DNA of 64,000 nucleotides, taken from the NCBI RefSeq assembly GCF_009720865.1, contig NZ_WNLA01000026.1, positions 1 through 64,000 on the forward strand, read 5' to 3'. A model generated the notes under the pieces. That model was not told the origin of the DNA. It worked only from the letters and a program-made list of their open reading frames with translations, and did no database searches. Below, one piece after another: positions 51,549 through 60,506 of this stretch; within the stretch, counting starts at the first letter, position 1, and each line of letters starts with the position of its first letter. This stretch comes from Pseudoduganella ginsengisoli. Its GTDB lineage: Bacteria > Pseudomonadota > Gammaproteobacteria > Burkholderiales > Burkholderiaceae_D. The position numbers and the translations under genes were made by a program.

Positions 51549-51572
51549 AATATTACCCAGTTGGGTAATATT
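51549..51572. promoter_or_regulatory. 24-bp operator-like palindrome upstream of the R-M-like cassette
   Basis: AATATTACCCA (51549-51559), two central bases and TGGGTAATATT (51562-51572) form perfect 11-bp arms. It has no T-tract and is AT-rich outside its CCC/GGG core, which suits a dimeric HTH repressor site. No regulator gene is adjacent. Confidence 0.6.
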
Positions 51573-51769
51573 CCAGATTCTGCGCTCCTAGCTGACTATT
51601 CGATCTTGGCTTGTCGCTGAGGGTACGCGTGCAAGGGCTGAAACCTGAATACAGAATCTCAGGATTTGGATGTTTGTCGTTTTGCAATAGTGAAGCGCTT
51701 TGCTGAACTCTAGATGAATCTCCATATACTGCTGCGAAATCGAAAAAATACTAATTGCTAGGTAGGTCA

Positions 51770-52588
51770 ATGAACAAAACAACTTGTTTCGATGTTTTCG
51801 AAAAATGTGTCGCCGCAGTTCAAGCTGGTGAGCTAATTGAGAGCGCGAGTTCCAAAGACAAGGAGTTCCACTTCCAAAACTGGTTTCAATCTCGCCTGCA
51901 GGATCTGGCGGTCCATTTCGAGGGCTCCGGCCGCAACACTTATCCTGACTTCTCGCTGGTCGAATTCACCGAAGGTTACGAAATCAAGGGGCTTGCTTGG
52001 CCGGGCAGAGAGCGGGACTACGACTCCAATAGCCAAGTCCCGACCGGCTACCATAACGGTCGGCAGATCTTCTATGTTTTTGGACGATACCCTGCAGACC
52101 AGAACACCCATATCGACATCGGTAACGGAAAGCGCCAATACCCGGTCGTAGACCTGGTCATTTGTCATGGCGACTTCTTGAATGCGGACCATCATTACGT
52201 CCACAAGAACAAAAGCATTAAGGGGTTCGGAACGTACGGCGACATCATGATTCGCGATAGGAAGATGTACGTAGCGCCTACTCCGTTCGCGTTGACGGAA
52301 GGCACGACCGGACTAATGACTCTTATCCTGCCGGAAGGCATGGAATACGATGCCGACAAGTTCCAAATAGTCGGCAATCTGCGTCGTGTGGAGGCGGACA
52401 CGTTGGTTGTCGGCTACAACTTTGACTTGCGGACTAACTCGCTGACCGCAGATCGCATTCCTAATCCGAAGGCTGGCACTGAGCATAAATTCGTAGCCTA
52501 CCGCCTTCTCAGCCAATCGTCCAAAGCCGTCTCGATGACCGGTGCTGTTCAGCCTATTGATGACAACGTTGGAATTGAAGACGAATGA
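51770..52588 (+). CDS. PD-(D/E)XK restriction-endonuclease-like protein
   Basis: The 272-aa protein contains the nuclease motif YPD at residues 58-60 followed by E71-I-K73 (YPDFSLVEFTEGYEIKG), with an upstream conserved Glu32 in KDKEFHFQNW. This is the PD-(D/E)XK order of many Type II restriction enzymes. ATG 51770 with AGGTAGG upstream is preferred to a TTG five codons earlier. It overlaps the methyltransferase gene by 4 bases (ATGA), so the two are coupled. The specificity is unknown. The gene is less GC-rich than the housekeeping genes, suggesting acquisition. Confidence 0.75.
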   Translation: MNKTTCFDVFEKCVAAVQAGELIESASSKDKEFHFQNWFQSRLQDLAVHFEGSGRNTYPDFSLVEFTEGYEIKGLAWPGRERDYDSNSQVPTGYHNGRQIFYVFGRYPADQNTHIDIGNGKRQYPVVDLVICHGDFLNADHHYVHKNKSIKGFGTYGDIMIRDRKMYVAPTPFALTEGTTGLMTLILPEGMEYDADKFQIVGNLRRVEADTLVVGYNFDLRTNSLTADRIPNPKAGTEHKFVAYRLLSQSSKAVSMTGAVQPIDDNVGIEDE

Positions 52589-54723
52589 ACGCGATAGTTG
52601 AGCATGCCAAGGTCCAGGCATTGGCAGGAGATACAGAACTTGAGCGTGATTTCCCAATGGTGGAAATCAGCCGGGTCGCTGAGCAGGAAAGTTGGCGGAA
52701 GGAGATCAACCGTCCGATCTACCACATCCATAAATGGTGGGCCACTCGCCTCGGATCGGTATTTCGAGGAATATCCCTCGCCGCACTGAGCAAGCCGGGG
52801 ACCGAGACATGGAAGCAGTTCTATCAGCGCCAGAATTTTGCAGGGAAAGTAGTTCTCGACCCATTCATGGGAAGCGGGACCACGTTGGGCGAGGCAGCGA
52901 AACTCGGAGCAAATGTGGTGGGGTGCGACGTGAATCCAGTCAGCACCTTCCTCGTTCGTCAGGCGTTCACTCGTGTAGATGAGGCTCAACTGCGTGCTAC
53001 CTTTGCTAAGCTTGAGCAGGAGGTGGCTCTGCAAATTCGGCGTTATTACCAAACACGGGACCCGCAAACGGGGGAACTGATTCCGGTTTTGTACTTCTTT
53101 TGGGTCAAGACCGTAACAACTCCTGGCGGCGAGACAATTCCGCTCCTATCCCGTTATGTATTCTCGCAAGACGCGTATCCGAAGAAGAAGCCGAAGGCGC
53201 AAATCATCTGCCCGGGCTGCTGGCAGGTAGTGGAGGGCCGCTATGATGCAACAGATGTGACTTGCCCTCACTGCTCAATCCAGTTCAACCCGCAAGAAGG
53301 GCCCGCATCTGGGCAGTACGTTACGTCGAACGCAGGTGAGCGCTTCCGCATTAAGGACCTCCTGCCTTCTGATGGTTCGCCACCTGCGCACAAGCTGTAC
53401 GCAATGCTGGCATTACGCCCCGACGGCGAAAAGATCTACCTACCGGCCCGTGAGGAGGATCTTTCGCTATTCGCTGAAGCTGAGAGCCGATTGCCACAGG
53501 AAACTCTGCCGCTTCCAACTCTTGCTGTGCGGCCTGGCCACAATACTGACCAGGCGCGGGGTTACAACTACAGCAACTGGCGAGATTTCTTTAATTCGAG
53601 GCAGTTGCTCTGCCTCGGCATGCTTTTGGAAGCAATCCTCCGCATTGAAGACATACGAATTCAGGAACAATTCTTATGCCTGTTCTCCGGCACCTTGGAG
53701 TTCAACAATCTATTTTGCAGCTTCAAGGGAGAGGGGACCGGCGCAGTGAGGCATATGTTTTCCAACCATATCCTGAAGCCTGAACGCGCGCCTTTGGAAA
53801 ACTCAATTTGGGGCACGAACAAGAGCAGCGGCACTTTCAGTACGCTGTTTGAATCGCGGCTGATACGGGCCAAGCGCTATCTCGACGAACCGTTTGACCT
53901 CGAATTCGAAGAAGACCTGCTAGGTGAGCGTGGCAAGACTGCGAAAAAAGTCGTAAGCGATCCATTGCGTGCGAGGCTCGTCAACGAATGGTCCGAGCTG
54001 TCGACGGGGGAGCAAGGGATGCTGGTGCTCAACGGGGACAGCTCAAGGCTCCCCGTTCCGGACGCGTCCGTCGATGCCGTCGTTACTGATCCCCCCTATT
54101 TTGACTTTGTGCATTACAGTGAACTGAGCGATTTCTTTTTTGCCTGGCTCGCTCCTGTGCTCAAGGGGCGTTATCCATGGTTCAACCGGAGCGATTCCTC
54201 GGACAAGGGGGAAGTGCAGCATAAAGATCCACGAGTATTCTCCAAGCAGCTTGCGTCGGTCTTGTCAGAGTGCTGTCGTGTGTTGAAACCTGAGGGTGTG
54301 CTTGCGTTCAGCTTCCATCACTCCCGGCCTGAGGGATGGGCCGCGATCCACGAGGCTATCGACGCCGCAGGATTTTCAGTGGTCGCAGCGCATCCCGTCC
54401 ACGCGGAACTGCGGGCGGCGAGCCCAAAGACGGCGGCCAAGGAACCTATCAGCTTGGATGCAATTCTGGTTTGCAAGAAGAAGGGCCCTCTGGCCAAGCC
54501 TTCTCTGGATGACTCAGAGATAGCTCTGCGAACAGCCTCACTTGCAGCAAGGCTTGAAGGCGCGGAAATGAAGATATCGGCAGGAGACAGATTCGTAATC
54601 GCAGCCTCACAGGTGCTGGTTGCCGCCACTGATGAGAAGTCTGGTTATGAGGAAATCGTGGCGAGGATAGACTCGATGCGAGAAAGGCTTGCTAGCTCTG
54701 CAACTATTACCACAACGGATTAA
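52585..54723 (+). CDS. DNA methyltransferase, DUF1156-like with zinc ribbon
   Basis: The 712-aa protein opens with HKWWATRLGSVFRG (residues 49-62), the HxWWxxR pattern of DUF1156 proteins. SAM-binding motif I DPFMGSGTT is at 92-100 and catalytic motif IV DPPY starts at Asp502. The order motif I then IV, with a large insertion between them, fits an amino-methyltransferase (N6-adenine or N4-cytosine). A zinc ribbon lies in the insertion (Cys209/Cys212 and Cys227/Cys230). Coupling to the nuclease suggests a Type II R-M pair; DUF1156 proteins are also known from larger anti-phage loci, which are not seen here. Confidence 0.88.
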   Translation: MNAIVEHAKVQALAGDTELERDFPMVEISRVAEQESWRKEINRPIYHIHKWWATRLGSVFRGISLAALSKPGTETWKQFYQRQNFAGKVVLDPFMGSGTTLGEAAKLGANVVGCDVNPVSTFLVRQAFTRVDEAQLRATFAKLEQEVALQIRRYYQTRDPQTGELIPVLYFFWVKTVTTPGGETIPLLSRYVFSQDAYPKKKPKAQIICPGCWQVVEGRYDATDVTCPHCSIQFNPQEGPASGQYVTSNAGERFRIKDLLPSDGSPPAHKLYAMLALRPDGEKIYLPAREEDLSLFAEAESRLPQETLPLPTLAVRPGHNTDQARGYNYSNWRDFFNSRQLLCLGMLLEAILRIEDIRIQEQFLCLFSGTLEFNNLFCSFKGEGTGAVRHMFSNHILKPERAPLENSIWGTNKSSGTFSTLFESRLIRAKRYLDEPFDLEFEEDLLGERGKTAKKVVSDPLRARLVNEWSELSTGEQGMLVLNGDSSRLPVPDASVDAVVTDPPYFDFVHYSELSDFFFAWLAPVLKGRYPWFNRSDSSDKGEVQHKDPRVFSKQLASVLSECCRVLKPEGVLAFSFHHSRPEGWAAIHEAIDAAGFSVVAAHPVHAELRAASPKTAAKEPISLDAILVCKKKGPLAKPSLDDSEIALRTASLAARLEGAEMKISAGDRFVIAASQVLVAATDEKSGYEEIVARIDSMRERLASSATITTTD

Positions 54724-54809
54724 TTTGAGGTGGATAGACATACCCTGATGTTAGCATTTGGGGAGTTTGGGCATTGCGGAACGTTGAGCGGCAATGCCGA
54801 ATCCGTCGC

Positions 54810-55676
54810 CTACCGAGCCGGTGCCGGCGCAAACAGGAAGTACTCCGGATGCGCCCGTATCATTTCCGCCGTCTGCGGCGACAGCAGCGGATTCGGCAAA
54901 TGAAATACTTGCCGGTGTTTGAGGTTGGTGGACAGCAGCTGCTTGCTCCAGCGCTTGTCGAACAGCGCATTGAACGATCCATCGTCCATCATTTTTAACA
55001 GCCCCTTTTCGATGCGCTCCGCCAGCCCTTTCTTTTGGGGCGAGACAAAGAAGAACACGGGCGCCGGATACGACAGCGCGATATTCTTCTCGATGACGAA
55101 GTCCGGGTCGGGATGCTTGGCCAGTTCATCGTCGATTTCATTGGCGCCCAGCGCAATGCCGTCAAAGCGCTTCACCTTCAGCATCTGGTACAGCGTGTCG
55201 TAAGACGCCGACGTCATGACATTGAAGCCGGCGGCCTTGATGATGGCGGTGTCGGGCCAGTCGTGGCCCTGGCCGATGGTGACATTGTTTTTCAAGTCGC
55301 CCAGCGTTTTTACGGCAGCGAGCTTGTCCACGCTGTCCTTGCGGATGATCAGCAGGCGTGTGCCCAAGACACCTTTGAGCAGCGGGATCCGCACTGTCAG
55401 CACCCCCTGTTCGCGGGCGGCGGACGTCATGCTCCAGAACACATCGAGTTCCTGGCCGCGGCGCAGCTGGGCGAAAGCGCGGTCTTGCGTCATGCGCGTG
55501 TCCACCATCTGCCATTGGTCCGGCTCATTGCCCGGCGCCTTGGCCAGCGCGGTTTCCAGCAATTCCATGATATAGCCGGCCCACGGCTCGCGCTCGCTGA
55601 ACTTCGGCACGCGCAATGGTTCCGCTTGCACGGCGGCGCAGGTGATAGACAGGATCAGGGCTGAGATTAGTCGCAT
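54810..55676 (-). CDS. Periplasmic solute-binding (family 3) protein
   Basis: The 288-aa protein has a signal peptide (LISALILSITCAAVQA) and the SBP_bac_3 pattern: GYIMELLETALAK, FAQLRRGQELDVFWSM, KTLGDLKNNVTIGQG and a C-terminal GLLKMMDDGSFNALFDK. No ABC permease or ATPase adjoins it, so it may be an orphan binding protein or a sensor input. A related but broken gene lies at 59530-60294. The ligand is unknown. Confidence 0.82.
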   Translation of the reverse strand: MRLISALILSITCAAVQAEPLRVPKFSEREPWAGYIMELLETALAKAPGNEPDQWQMVDTRMTQDRAFAQLRRGQELDVFWSMTSAAREQGVLTVRIPLLKGVLGTRLLIIRKDSVDKLAAVKTLGDLKNNVTIGQGHDWPDTAIIKAAGFNVMTSASYDTLYQMLKVKRFDGIALGANEIDDELAKHPDPDFVIEKNIALSYPAPVFFFVSPQKKGLAERIEKGLLKMMDDGSFNALFDKRWSKQLLSTNLKHRQVFHLPNPLLSPQTAEMIRAHPEYFLFAPAPAR

Positions 55677-55752
55677 GGATGGGCTCCCAGCCCAGTCTAA
55701 TGTATTTTGCGGGCCGTGGGCAGGGAGCAGGGGGCGCAGCGTTTGATTCGCG

Positions 55753-56817
55753 CTACTTCAGTACGGCCTGTACATCGACGATATCGACGCCGTGGCCCAA
55801 TGCCAGCACCCGCTCCAGCCAAGGCTTGTGCATCGCGCCCACAATGACCAGTACGCGTGCGCCGGGACGTTCACGAAACGACGCCATAATATTCGATGCC
55901 ATCCGCAAGTTGCGGGTTTCCCAGCCAGCGACATACATGCGCCCATACTGTTGTGGCGACTTGTCCTTTAGCGCCGCGCCAAAGTCGGCGGCGCTGAAAA
56001 CTTGCTGCACATCGTAGCGATTGATATAGCGGTACAGCGGGACGAAGTCCGATCCCGCGCTTAACTCATCTTCGCGCTGCCGCAAAGGTTGAGTAAGGCC
56101 AGCGGCGCCTTCCCACGCCTGCCCGACTGTTTTCCAAAATGCCTGATCATCTGGCACGTCGACGTCGTCGCCAGTATGGTCGTCCATGGGAACCACGCGC
56201 GCCAACCCAAGGCGGGCGGCCAGCGGAGCCCCCAGCAGGTAGTTTTCGTTTTGTTTGACTGCCAGTGCCTTCAGCATGGCCACGAGGGATGCGGGGAGTT
56301 CCGGTGATTCATGCCGCTCGCTTTCCGGCAATTGCAGCCATTGCGCCAGCGCCGATGCCCGCTCATTGGCTGCCAGGAATATGGCCGCCATGCGGCGGCG
56401 CTGGCTGGCAGCGGGTTGCGCCGGCCAGTTTTTCAGCAGCGTGTTCATTTCCGCGATGGCGGAGGGGACATCCAGACCGGTTGCCTGGTACGCGGCCTTC
56501 GTATCGCTGCAGAAGGTCGTGACAGAATCGGCGTAAATAGACGGATGGCGCAGCCCCAGGTCGCATCCTTCGCCGGAAATGGCTTCAATCGCGATGATGT
56601 CCGGCTTAAATGCGGCCAGCTTGTCCAGCAGCGGCGCCAATGCTTCGCGTTTGAAATCCTTGGGCAGCCCTGACAGATGCATCGTGCCCAATACGAGCAC
56701 CTGGCTGCGCTGGCCGGGCATGTCCTTGGTCAAGGACGCGAAATCGACTTGCGCCAGCGCCTGAGTGGATAGCAATGTAGCGACTAACAGCGAGTGTTTT
56801 AGCCAGTGTTTTTGCAT
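55753..56817 (-). CDS. DUF5694 exported protein (TraB/TIKI-like fold)
   Basis: The 354-aa protein has a signal peptide (LLVATLLSTQALA) and the pattern QVLVLGTMHLSG near the N-terminus, with VLVIVGAMHKPWLERVL near the C-terminus. The paired GTMH/GAMH motifs are typical of the EreA/TIKI/TraB superfamily, to which DUF5694 belongs. Such proteins are putative metal-dependent hydrolases. AAGGAGG precedes the ATG at 56817. It is likely monocistronic; the substrate is unknown. Confidence 0.82.
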   Translation of the reverse strand: MQKHWLKHSLLVATLLSTQALAQVDFASLTKDMPGQRSQVLVLGTMHLSGLPKDFKREALAPLLDKLAAFKPDIIAIEAISGEGCDLGLRHPSIYADSVTTFCSDTKAAYQATGLDVPSAIAEMNTLLKNWPAQPAASQRRRMAAIFLAANERASALAQWLQLPESERHESPELPASLVAMLKALAVKQNENYLLGAPLAARLGLARVVPMDDHTGDDVDVPDDQAFWKTVGQAWEGAAGLTQPLRQREDELSAGSDFVPLYRYINRYDVQQVFSAADFGAALKDKSPQQYGRMYVAGWETRNLRMASNIMASFRERPGARVLVIVGAMHKPWLERVLALGHGVDIVDVQAVLK

Positions 56818-56916
56818 GCACACCTCCTTGTGTTGGGATGCCCATTCTAGGAAGTGTTGCGCCATTCCACATGGCCTATGTGATAGAACGCAGGATTATG
56901 CGGCTGGATGGCAGAT

Positions 56917-57504
56917 TCAGTCGTCCAGCCCTTTGCCTTCCATGATTTTAGGGATGCATTTCTCCACCCGCGACTCGCGCGTCTTGGCTTGCTTGGCGCT
57001 GGAAAAATGCAGCAGGTAGCCGCGCTGGCGGCCCGGTGTCAGCGCTTCAAAGGCGGCTTTCAGTTCGGGCAATTCATCAAGCTGGATCTGGAATTCCAGC
57101 GGCATGTTGAATTCGTCGGTTTTCTTGAATGCCACTTCTGCGCCGGATTTTTCCACGGCGATCGCGTCTTCCACATAGACCTTCAGCACGTGCTGCATTT
57201 CCTCGACTTGCGCTGCGCTGGTAAAGCGGATCTGGCGCGACGATTGCACGTTCGCTGTCTGCTGCACAAGGATGGCGTTGAAGTCCTTCATCAGCACGCC
57301 CTTGAAGAACAGCAGCGCGCAGTATTCCTTGAAACCGTGGATCAGCACCACGTTGTGGCCACCCTCCGTATAGCAAGGCACGCCCCACTTCAATTCCTCC
57401 GTCAGCCCGCAACCCAGCAGGATGGACCGCAGCTTGGCATAGGCATCCTTCCACGGCGTATCTTTATCAAAAAACCAGTCGACCTTCGGATTCTTTTTCG
57501 TCAT
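56917..57504 (-). CDS. YdeI-like protein (DUF1801 plus OmdA domain)
   Basis: The 195-aa cytoplasmic protein has a DUF1801 N-terminal part (LRSILLGCGLTEELKWGVPCYTEGG outline: Cys and Trp conserved) and an OmdA-type C-terminus (LPELKAAFEALTPGRQRGYLLHFS, SAKQAKTRESRVEKCIP). Such two-domain proteins are widespread and uncharacterised; E. coli YdeI-like members have been linked to stress. The ATG at 57504 fits the family start (MTKKNPKVDWFF). Confidence 0.85.
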   Translation of the reverse strand: MTKKNPKVDWFFDKDTPWKDAYAKLRSILLGCGLTEELKWGVPCYTEGGHNVVLIHGFKEYCALLFFKGVLMKDFNAILVQQTANVQSSRQIRFTSAAQVEEMQHVLKVYVEDAIAVEKSGAEVAFKKTDEFNMPLEFQIQLDELPELKAAFEALTPGRQRGYLLHFSSAKQAKTRESRVEKCIPKIMEGKGLDD

Positions 57505-57581
57505 TGCGCACCTTTTCGATGGGAGGGACAGCATGACCCGATGTTAGCATTTTGCGCACCCCGGGTCATGTACGCTCACAT

Positions 57582-58517
57582 TCAGTGCACGAGGCGGTGT
57601 TTATCCGCGAACGCCAGGATGCTGCGGGCAATCACATCGTTATCTTCTTCCAGCGCGAAGTGTCCCGTATCGAGCAGTTTCAGTTCCGCGTTCGGCAAAT
57701 CTTTGAGGAAGGCGCGCGCACCGGCTTCCGTGAACAGCGGATCGTTTTTACCCCACACCACCAATGCAGGCGGCTGCGCAGTGCGGAAATACTGCTGCCA
57801 TGCGCCGTATTGCGCGACATTGCTGTGATAATCCACCAGCAAGCCTTTTTGCACGGCTTTGGCCGATGGCTTGCGCAGCACGGCGCTGTCCAGCGTCCAC
57901 GTGGCGGCGTCCAGACGTTCCGGCTGGCGCGTGCCATGGCGGTACATGAATTGCACGCCGTCCGGGCTCAGGATCTGTTCCAGCACCGCGTCGGTTTGCG
58001 GGTTGATGCCTACTTTCAGTGTCCGGATATTGTCCGCAATTTGCTCCGACAAGCCTTCGTCATACGCGTTGGCGTTCTGGATCACCAGCGCACTGACCCG
58101 CTCGGGATGGCGTGCCGCGATGCGGAAGCCCACTGGACCGCCGAAATCCTGCACGTACAGCGTGTAGCGCTGCACGCCTTTTTTAGCAAGGAAGTGTTCC
58201 ATCACGACGCTCAGCTGTTCGAAAGTCGGCGTGTAGCCTTGCGGCGCCACGCTGTCGCCGCTGCCTGGATAGTCCGGCGCAATCACGTGGAAGCGCTGCG
58301 CCAATTGTGGGATCAGGTTGCGGTACATATACGACGACGATGGGAAGCCGTGCAGCAGGACGATGGCGGGCTGCGACGGGTCGCCGGCTTCGCGGTAGGC
58401 GATGGGCATGCCGTCGACGTCGATCGTGTTCTGGCGGACGGCGTTGGCTGCCTGGGCCGGTTGGGCCAGCAGGGCGGCGGCAGTGGCAATGGCGGCGGCG
58501 ATGTGAGCGGGTTTCAT
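57582..58517 (-). CDS. Exported alpha/beta hydrolase, haloalkane dehalogenase/epoxide hydrolase-like
   Basis: The 311-aa protein has a signal peptide (AAAIATAAALLAQPAQA) and an alpha/beta hydrolase fold with oxyanion motif LLHGFPSSSYMYR. The nucleophile is Asp in VQDFGGPVG, a second acid lies in WGKNDPLF, and the catalytic His is in DTGHFALEE. An Asp nucleophile points to dehalogenase/epoxide-hydrolase chemistry rather than esterase. It is divergent from a LysR regulator (58630), 112 bases apart, which likely controls it. Confidence 0.88.
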   Translation of the reverse strand: MKPAHIAAAIATAAALLAQPAQAANAVRQNTIDVDGMPIAYREAGDPSQPAIVLLHGFPSSSYMYRNLIPQLAQRFHVIAPDYPGSGDSVAPQGYTPTFEQLSVVMEHFLAKKGVQRYTLYVQDFGGPVGFRIAARHPERVSALVIQNANAYDEGLSEQIADNIRTLKVGINPQTDAVLEQILSPDGVQFMYRHGTRQPERLDAATWTLDSAVLRKPSAKAVQKGLLVDYHSNVAQYGAWQQYFRTAQPPALVVWGKNDPLFTEAGARAFLKDLPNAELKLLDTGHFALEEDNDVIARSILAFADKHRLVH

Positions 58518-58629
58518 GGCATTCTCCTGGAAGGATTTCGTTTAGTGCTGCGATGGATTCAGAATACGCCTTGGCATTGTGTTTGATAAGATAGCTAATT
58601 AATAAAATACTGTGCGCTCAAAACTTACA

Positions 58630-59529
58630 ATGGAACCGCTGGCCAATTTCAACCTGAACCGTTTGCTGGTGTTCGTCACAGTGGTCGATGCGGGATCGCT
58701 GACGGCGGCTGCCGTACGGCTGGGATTAACGAAAACCGTGGTCAGTGCGCATATCCGCAAGCTGGAGCAGGAGACGGGCGCATCGCTGCTGTTGCGCACC
58801 ACGCGCAGCCTCAGTTTGACGGATGCGGGGGAAGCGTTTTATGAGGCCAGCAGGCGCATCGTGCATGACGCGGCGGATGCTGTCGCCGAGGCTGGGCAGG
58901 CGGCCATGGCGCCGCGCGGTTTGCTGCGGGTGACGGCGCCTATCGATTACTGTGGCCCCGTGGTTGCGGTGGCGGCGCAGTTGCGGCAGCGCTATCCGGA
59001 ACTGGACATTGAATTGCTGTCTGGCGATGGCCTCGCCGACCTGGTGAAAGAGGGCATCGACGTGGCTGTGCGCATTGGCCGCTTGCGCGATTCGGCCTTG
59101 CAGGCGGCGCGGCTGGCGGAATTTGAAGAGTGGGTCGTGGCGCCGCCGCAGCTATTCAAGGCGATGCCGGAAAGCCCTGCATCGCTGGAGGGGGCGCCGT
59201 TTGTCGGCTTGTCGGTCTTGCCGAAACCGTGGAGCTGGACCTTTACGCGCGGCGGCGAACAGCACGCAGTCAAGCTGCGGCAGGGTTTTGCGTGCAATAG
59301 CGCGCTGGCCGTGCTGGGCGCCGTGCTGCATGGCGCAGGCTTTTGCATTTTGCCGCACCATGTGGTCGAAGCCCATGTGCGGGCCGGGCTGCTGGTGCGG
59401 CTGCTGCCGGAATGGACGTTGCCGGGCGGCGGCGTGCATGCAGTCTTTCCCGCCACGCGCTACCGGCCCAAGAAGACGCGCGTGTTTGTCGATGCGCTGC
59501 GCGAACAGCTGGCGCACGGCGTCCGCTAG
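58630..59529 (+). CDS. LysR-family transcriptional regulator
   Basis: The 299-aa regulator has an N-terminal HTH (LNRLLVFVTVVDAGSLTAAA, IRKLEQETGASLLLRTTRS) and the effector-binding domain. ATG 58630 is preferred; GTG 58612 is six codons upstream. It is divergent from the alpha/beta hydrolase gene, with an AT-rich shared promoter region (TTGATAAGATAGC, AATTAATAAAATA). The hydrolase is its likely target. Confidence 0.9.
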   Translation: MEPLANFNLNRLLVFVTVVDAGSLTAAAVRLGLTKTVVSAHIRKLEQETGASLLLRTTRSLSLTDAGEAFYEASRRIVHDAADAVAEAGQAAMAPRGLLRVTAPIDYCGPVVAVAAQLRQRYPELDIELLSGDGLADLVKEGIDVAVRIGRLRDSALQAARLAEFEEWVVAPPQLFKAMPESPASLEGAPFVGLSVLPKPWSWTFTRGGEQHAVKLRQGFACNSALAVLGAVLHGAGFCILPHHVVEAHVRAGLLVRLLPEWTLPGGGVHAVFPATRYRPKKTRVFVDALREQLAHGVR

Positions 59530-60294
59530 CTATGGCGTGGCGCTTTCCGGCGCATAGCGCGCATAGCGTGCCAGGATGCGGTCGACCGTGCCGTCGGCGC
59601 GCATCTCGGCCAAACTCTGGTTCAGTTTGCGAATGACGTCGTCCGGTGTATTGCGGTGGCAGCCAACATATAAATCCGAATGGCCGAAGGTCAGCACGGG
59701 TGCGACTTTTCCTGTCAGGCCAGCGAGGGCTGTGGTGGTCGCGCCGCGCTGGCGCGATACGGCCCAGTAGTCAAAGCGTCCTGCCACCAGCTTGGCGGGA
59801 TTGAGGCCATCGGTGGCCGTCTGGTCCACCTTGAATTTGCTGGCCACCAGCCATTGCGTAATGACGTCGAGCGCGGCGCCGCCAATCAGCGTGCCGCGCA
59901 CGTCTTCCAGCGACGCGGGCGGCGCACGCTTGTCGTCCACCCGCGCGTACAAGGTCCACTCGATTTGCGCAATGGGGCCGATCCAGCGGAATTTTTCTTC
60001 GCGGTCGTGCGAACGGGCCATGGAAAACGCGCAGTGGCCAGGCACGTCGAGCGCAGACTAGTAGGCGCGCGGCCACGGTGTGATGCGTATCGTGTAGGGG
60101 AGCGCGGCGCGGCGAAACATTTCTTCCACCTGTTCCGTCGACTGGCCAATGATGCGGGTATCGGCCAGCATATTGTGCGGCGGGTCGTTTGGGGCTTGCA
60201 GTACGAGCGGCGATTTCAGCGGCGGCTGTGCCTGTGTCGGCAGCAGTGCGCACAGCAGGGACAGCAACAGGAACAAGTAGCGCCGCATGTTCAA
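59530..60294 (-). pseudogene. Periplasmic solute-binding-like gene split by an amber codon
   Basis: One continuous frame encodes a signal peptide (YLFLLLSLLCALLPTQAQ), PYTIRITPWPRAY, then TAG at 60058-60060 (codon 79), then SALDVPGHCAFSMARS and a family 3 solute-binding C-terminal region (RKLNQSLAEMRADGTVDRIL). Apart from this stop the gene is intact. A single base change would restore it, so this is a recent nonsense mutation or a sequencing error. It is related to the protein at 54810-55676. Confidence 0.88.
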
Positions 60295-60380
60295 TCCTTG
60301 CCGGAAGCGGAATGCCTTCTGGCGATTATAGTCTTCACGCTCTACAATAAAAGAGTACGCAAGAAACTTGCAATTCCTAC

Positions 60381-60409
60381 TGGACAGGCGGCAAACCGTC
60401 GCCTATAAT
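60381..60409 (+). promoter_or_regulatory. Promoter of tRNA-Asn copy 5
   Basis: TGGACA (60381-60386), a 17-base spacer and TATAAT (60404-60409), followed by GTGGCCTC. It is nearly the same as the promoter of copy 4. Confidence 0.85.
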
Positions 60410-60420
60410 GTGGCCTCTTT

Positions 60421-60496
60421 TCCCTGATAGCTCAGTCGGTAGAGCGACGGACTGTTAATCCGCAGGTCCCTGGTTCGAGTCCAGGTCGGGGAGCCA
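60421..60496 (+). tRNA. tRNA-Asn (GTT), copy 5
   Basis: A 76-base sequence matching the other four copies, with encoded CCA and its own promoter and terminator. The AT-rich TIR/vWA operon lies directly beyond it. Confidence 0.98.
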
Positions 60497-60506
60497 GAAT
60501 TTAGCG

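Noticed and set aside
54747..57552. Thirteen-base direct repeat GATGTTAGCATTT at 54747-54759 and 57540-57552, considered as island ends
   Set aside because: A 13-base match is expected many times by chance in 64 kb, and neither site coincides with a tRNA end.
36904..60496. tRNA-Asn copies 3-5 as att sites of one integrated element
   Set aside because: All three are complete genes with promoters and terminators; att repeats usually duplicate only the 3' part, so whole-unit duplication is the simpler reading.
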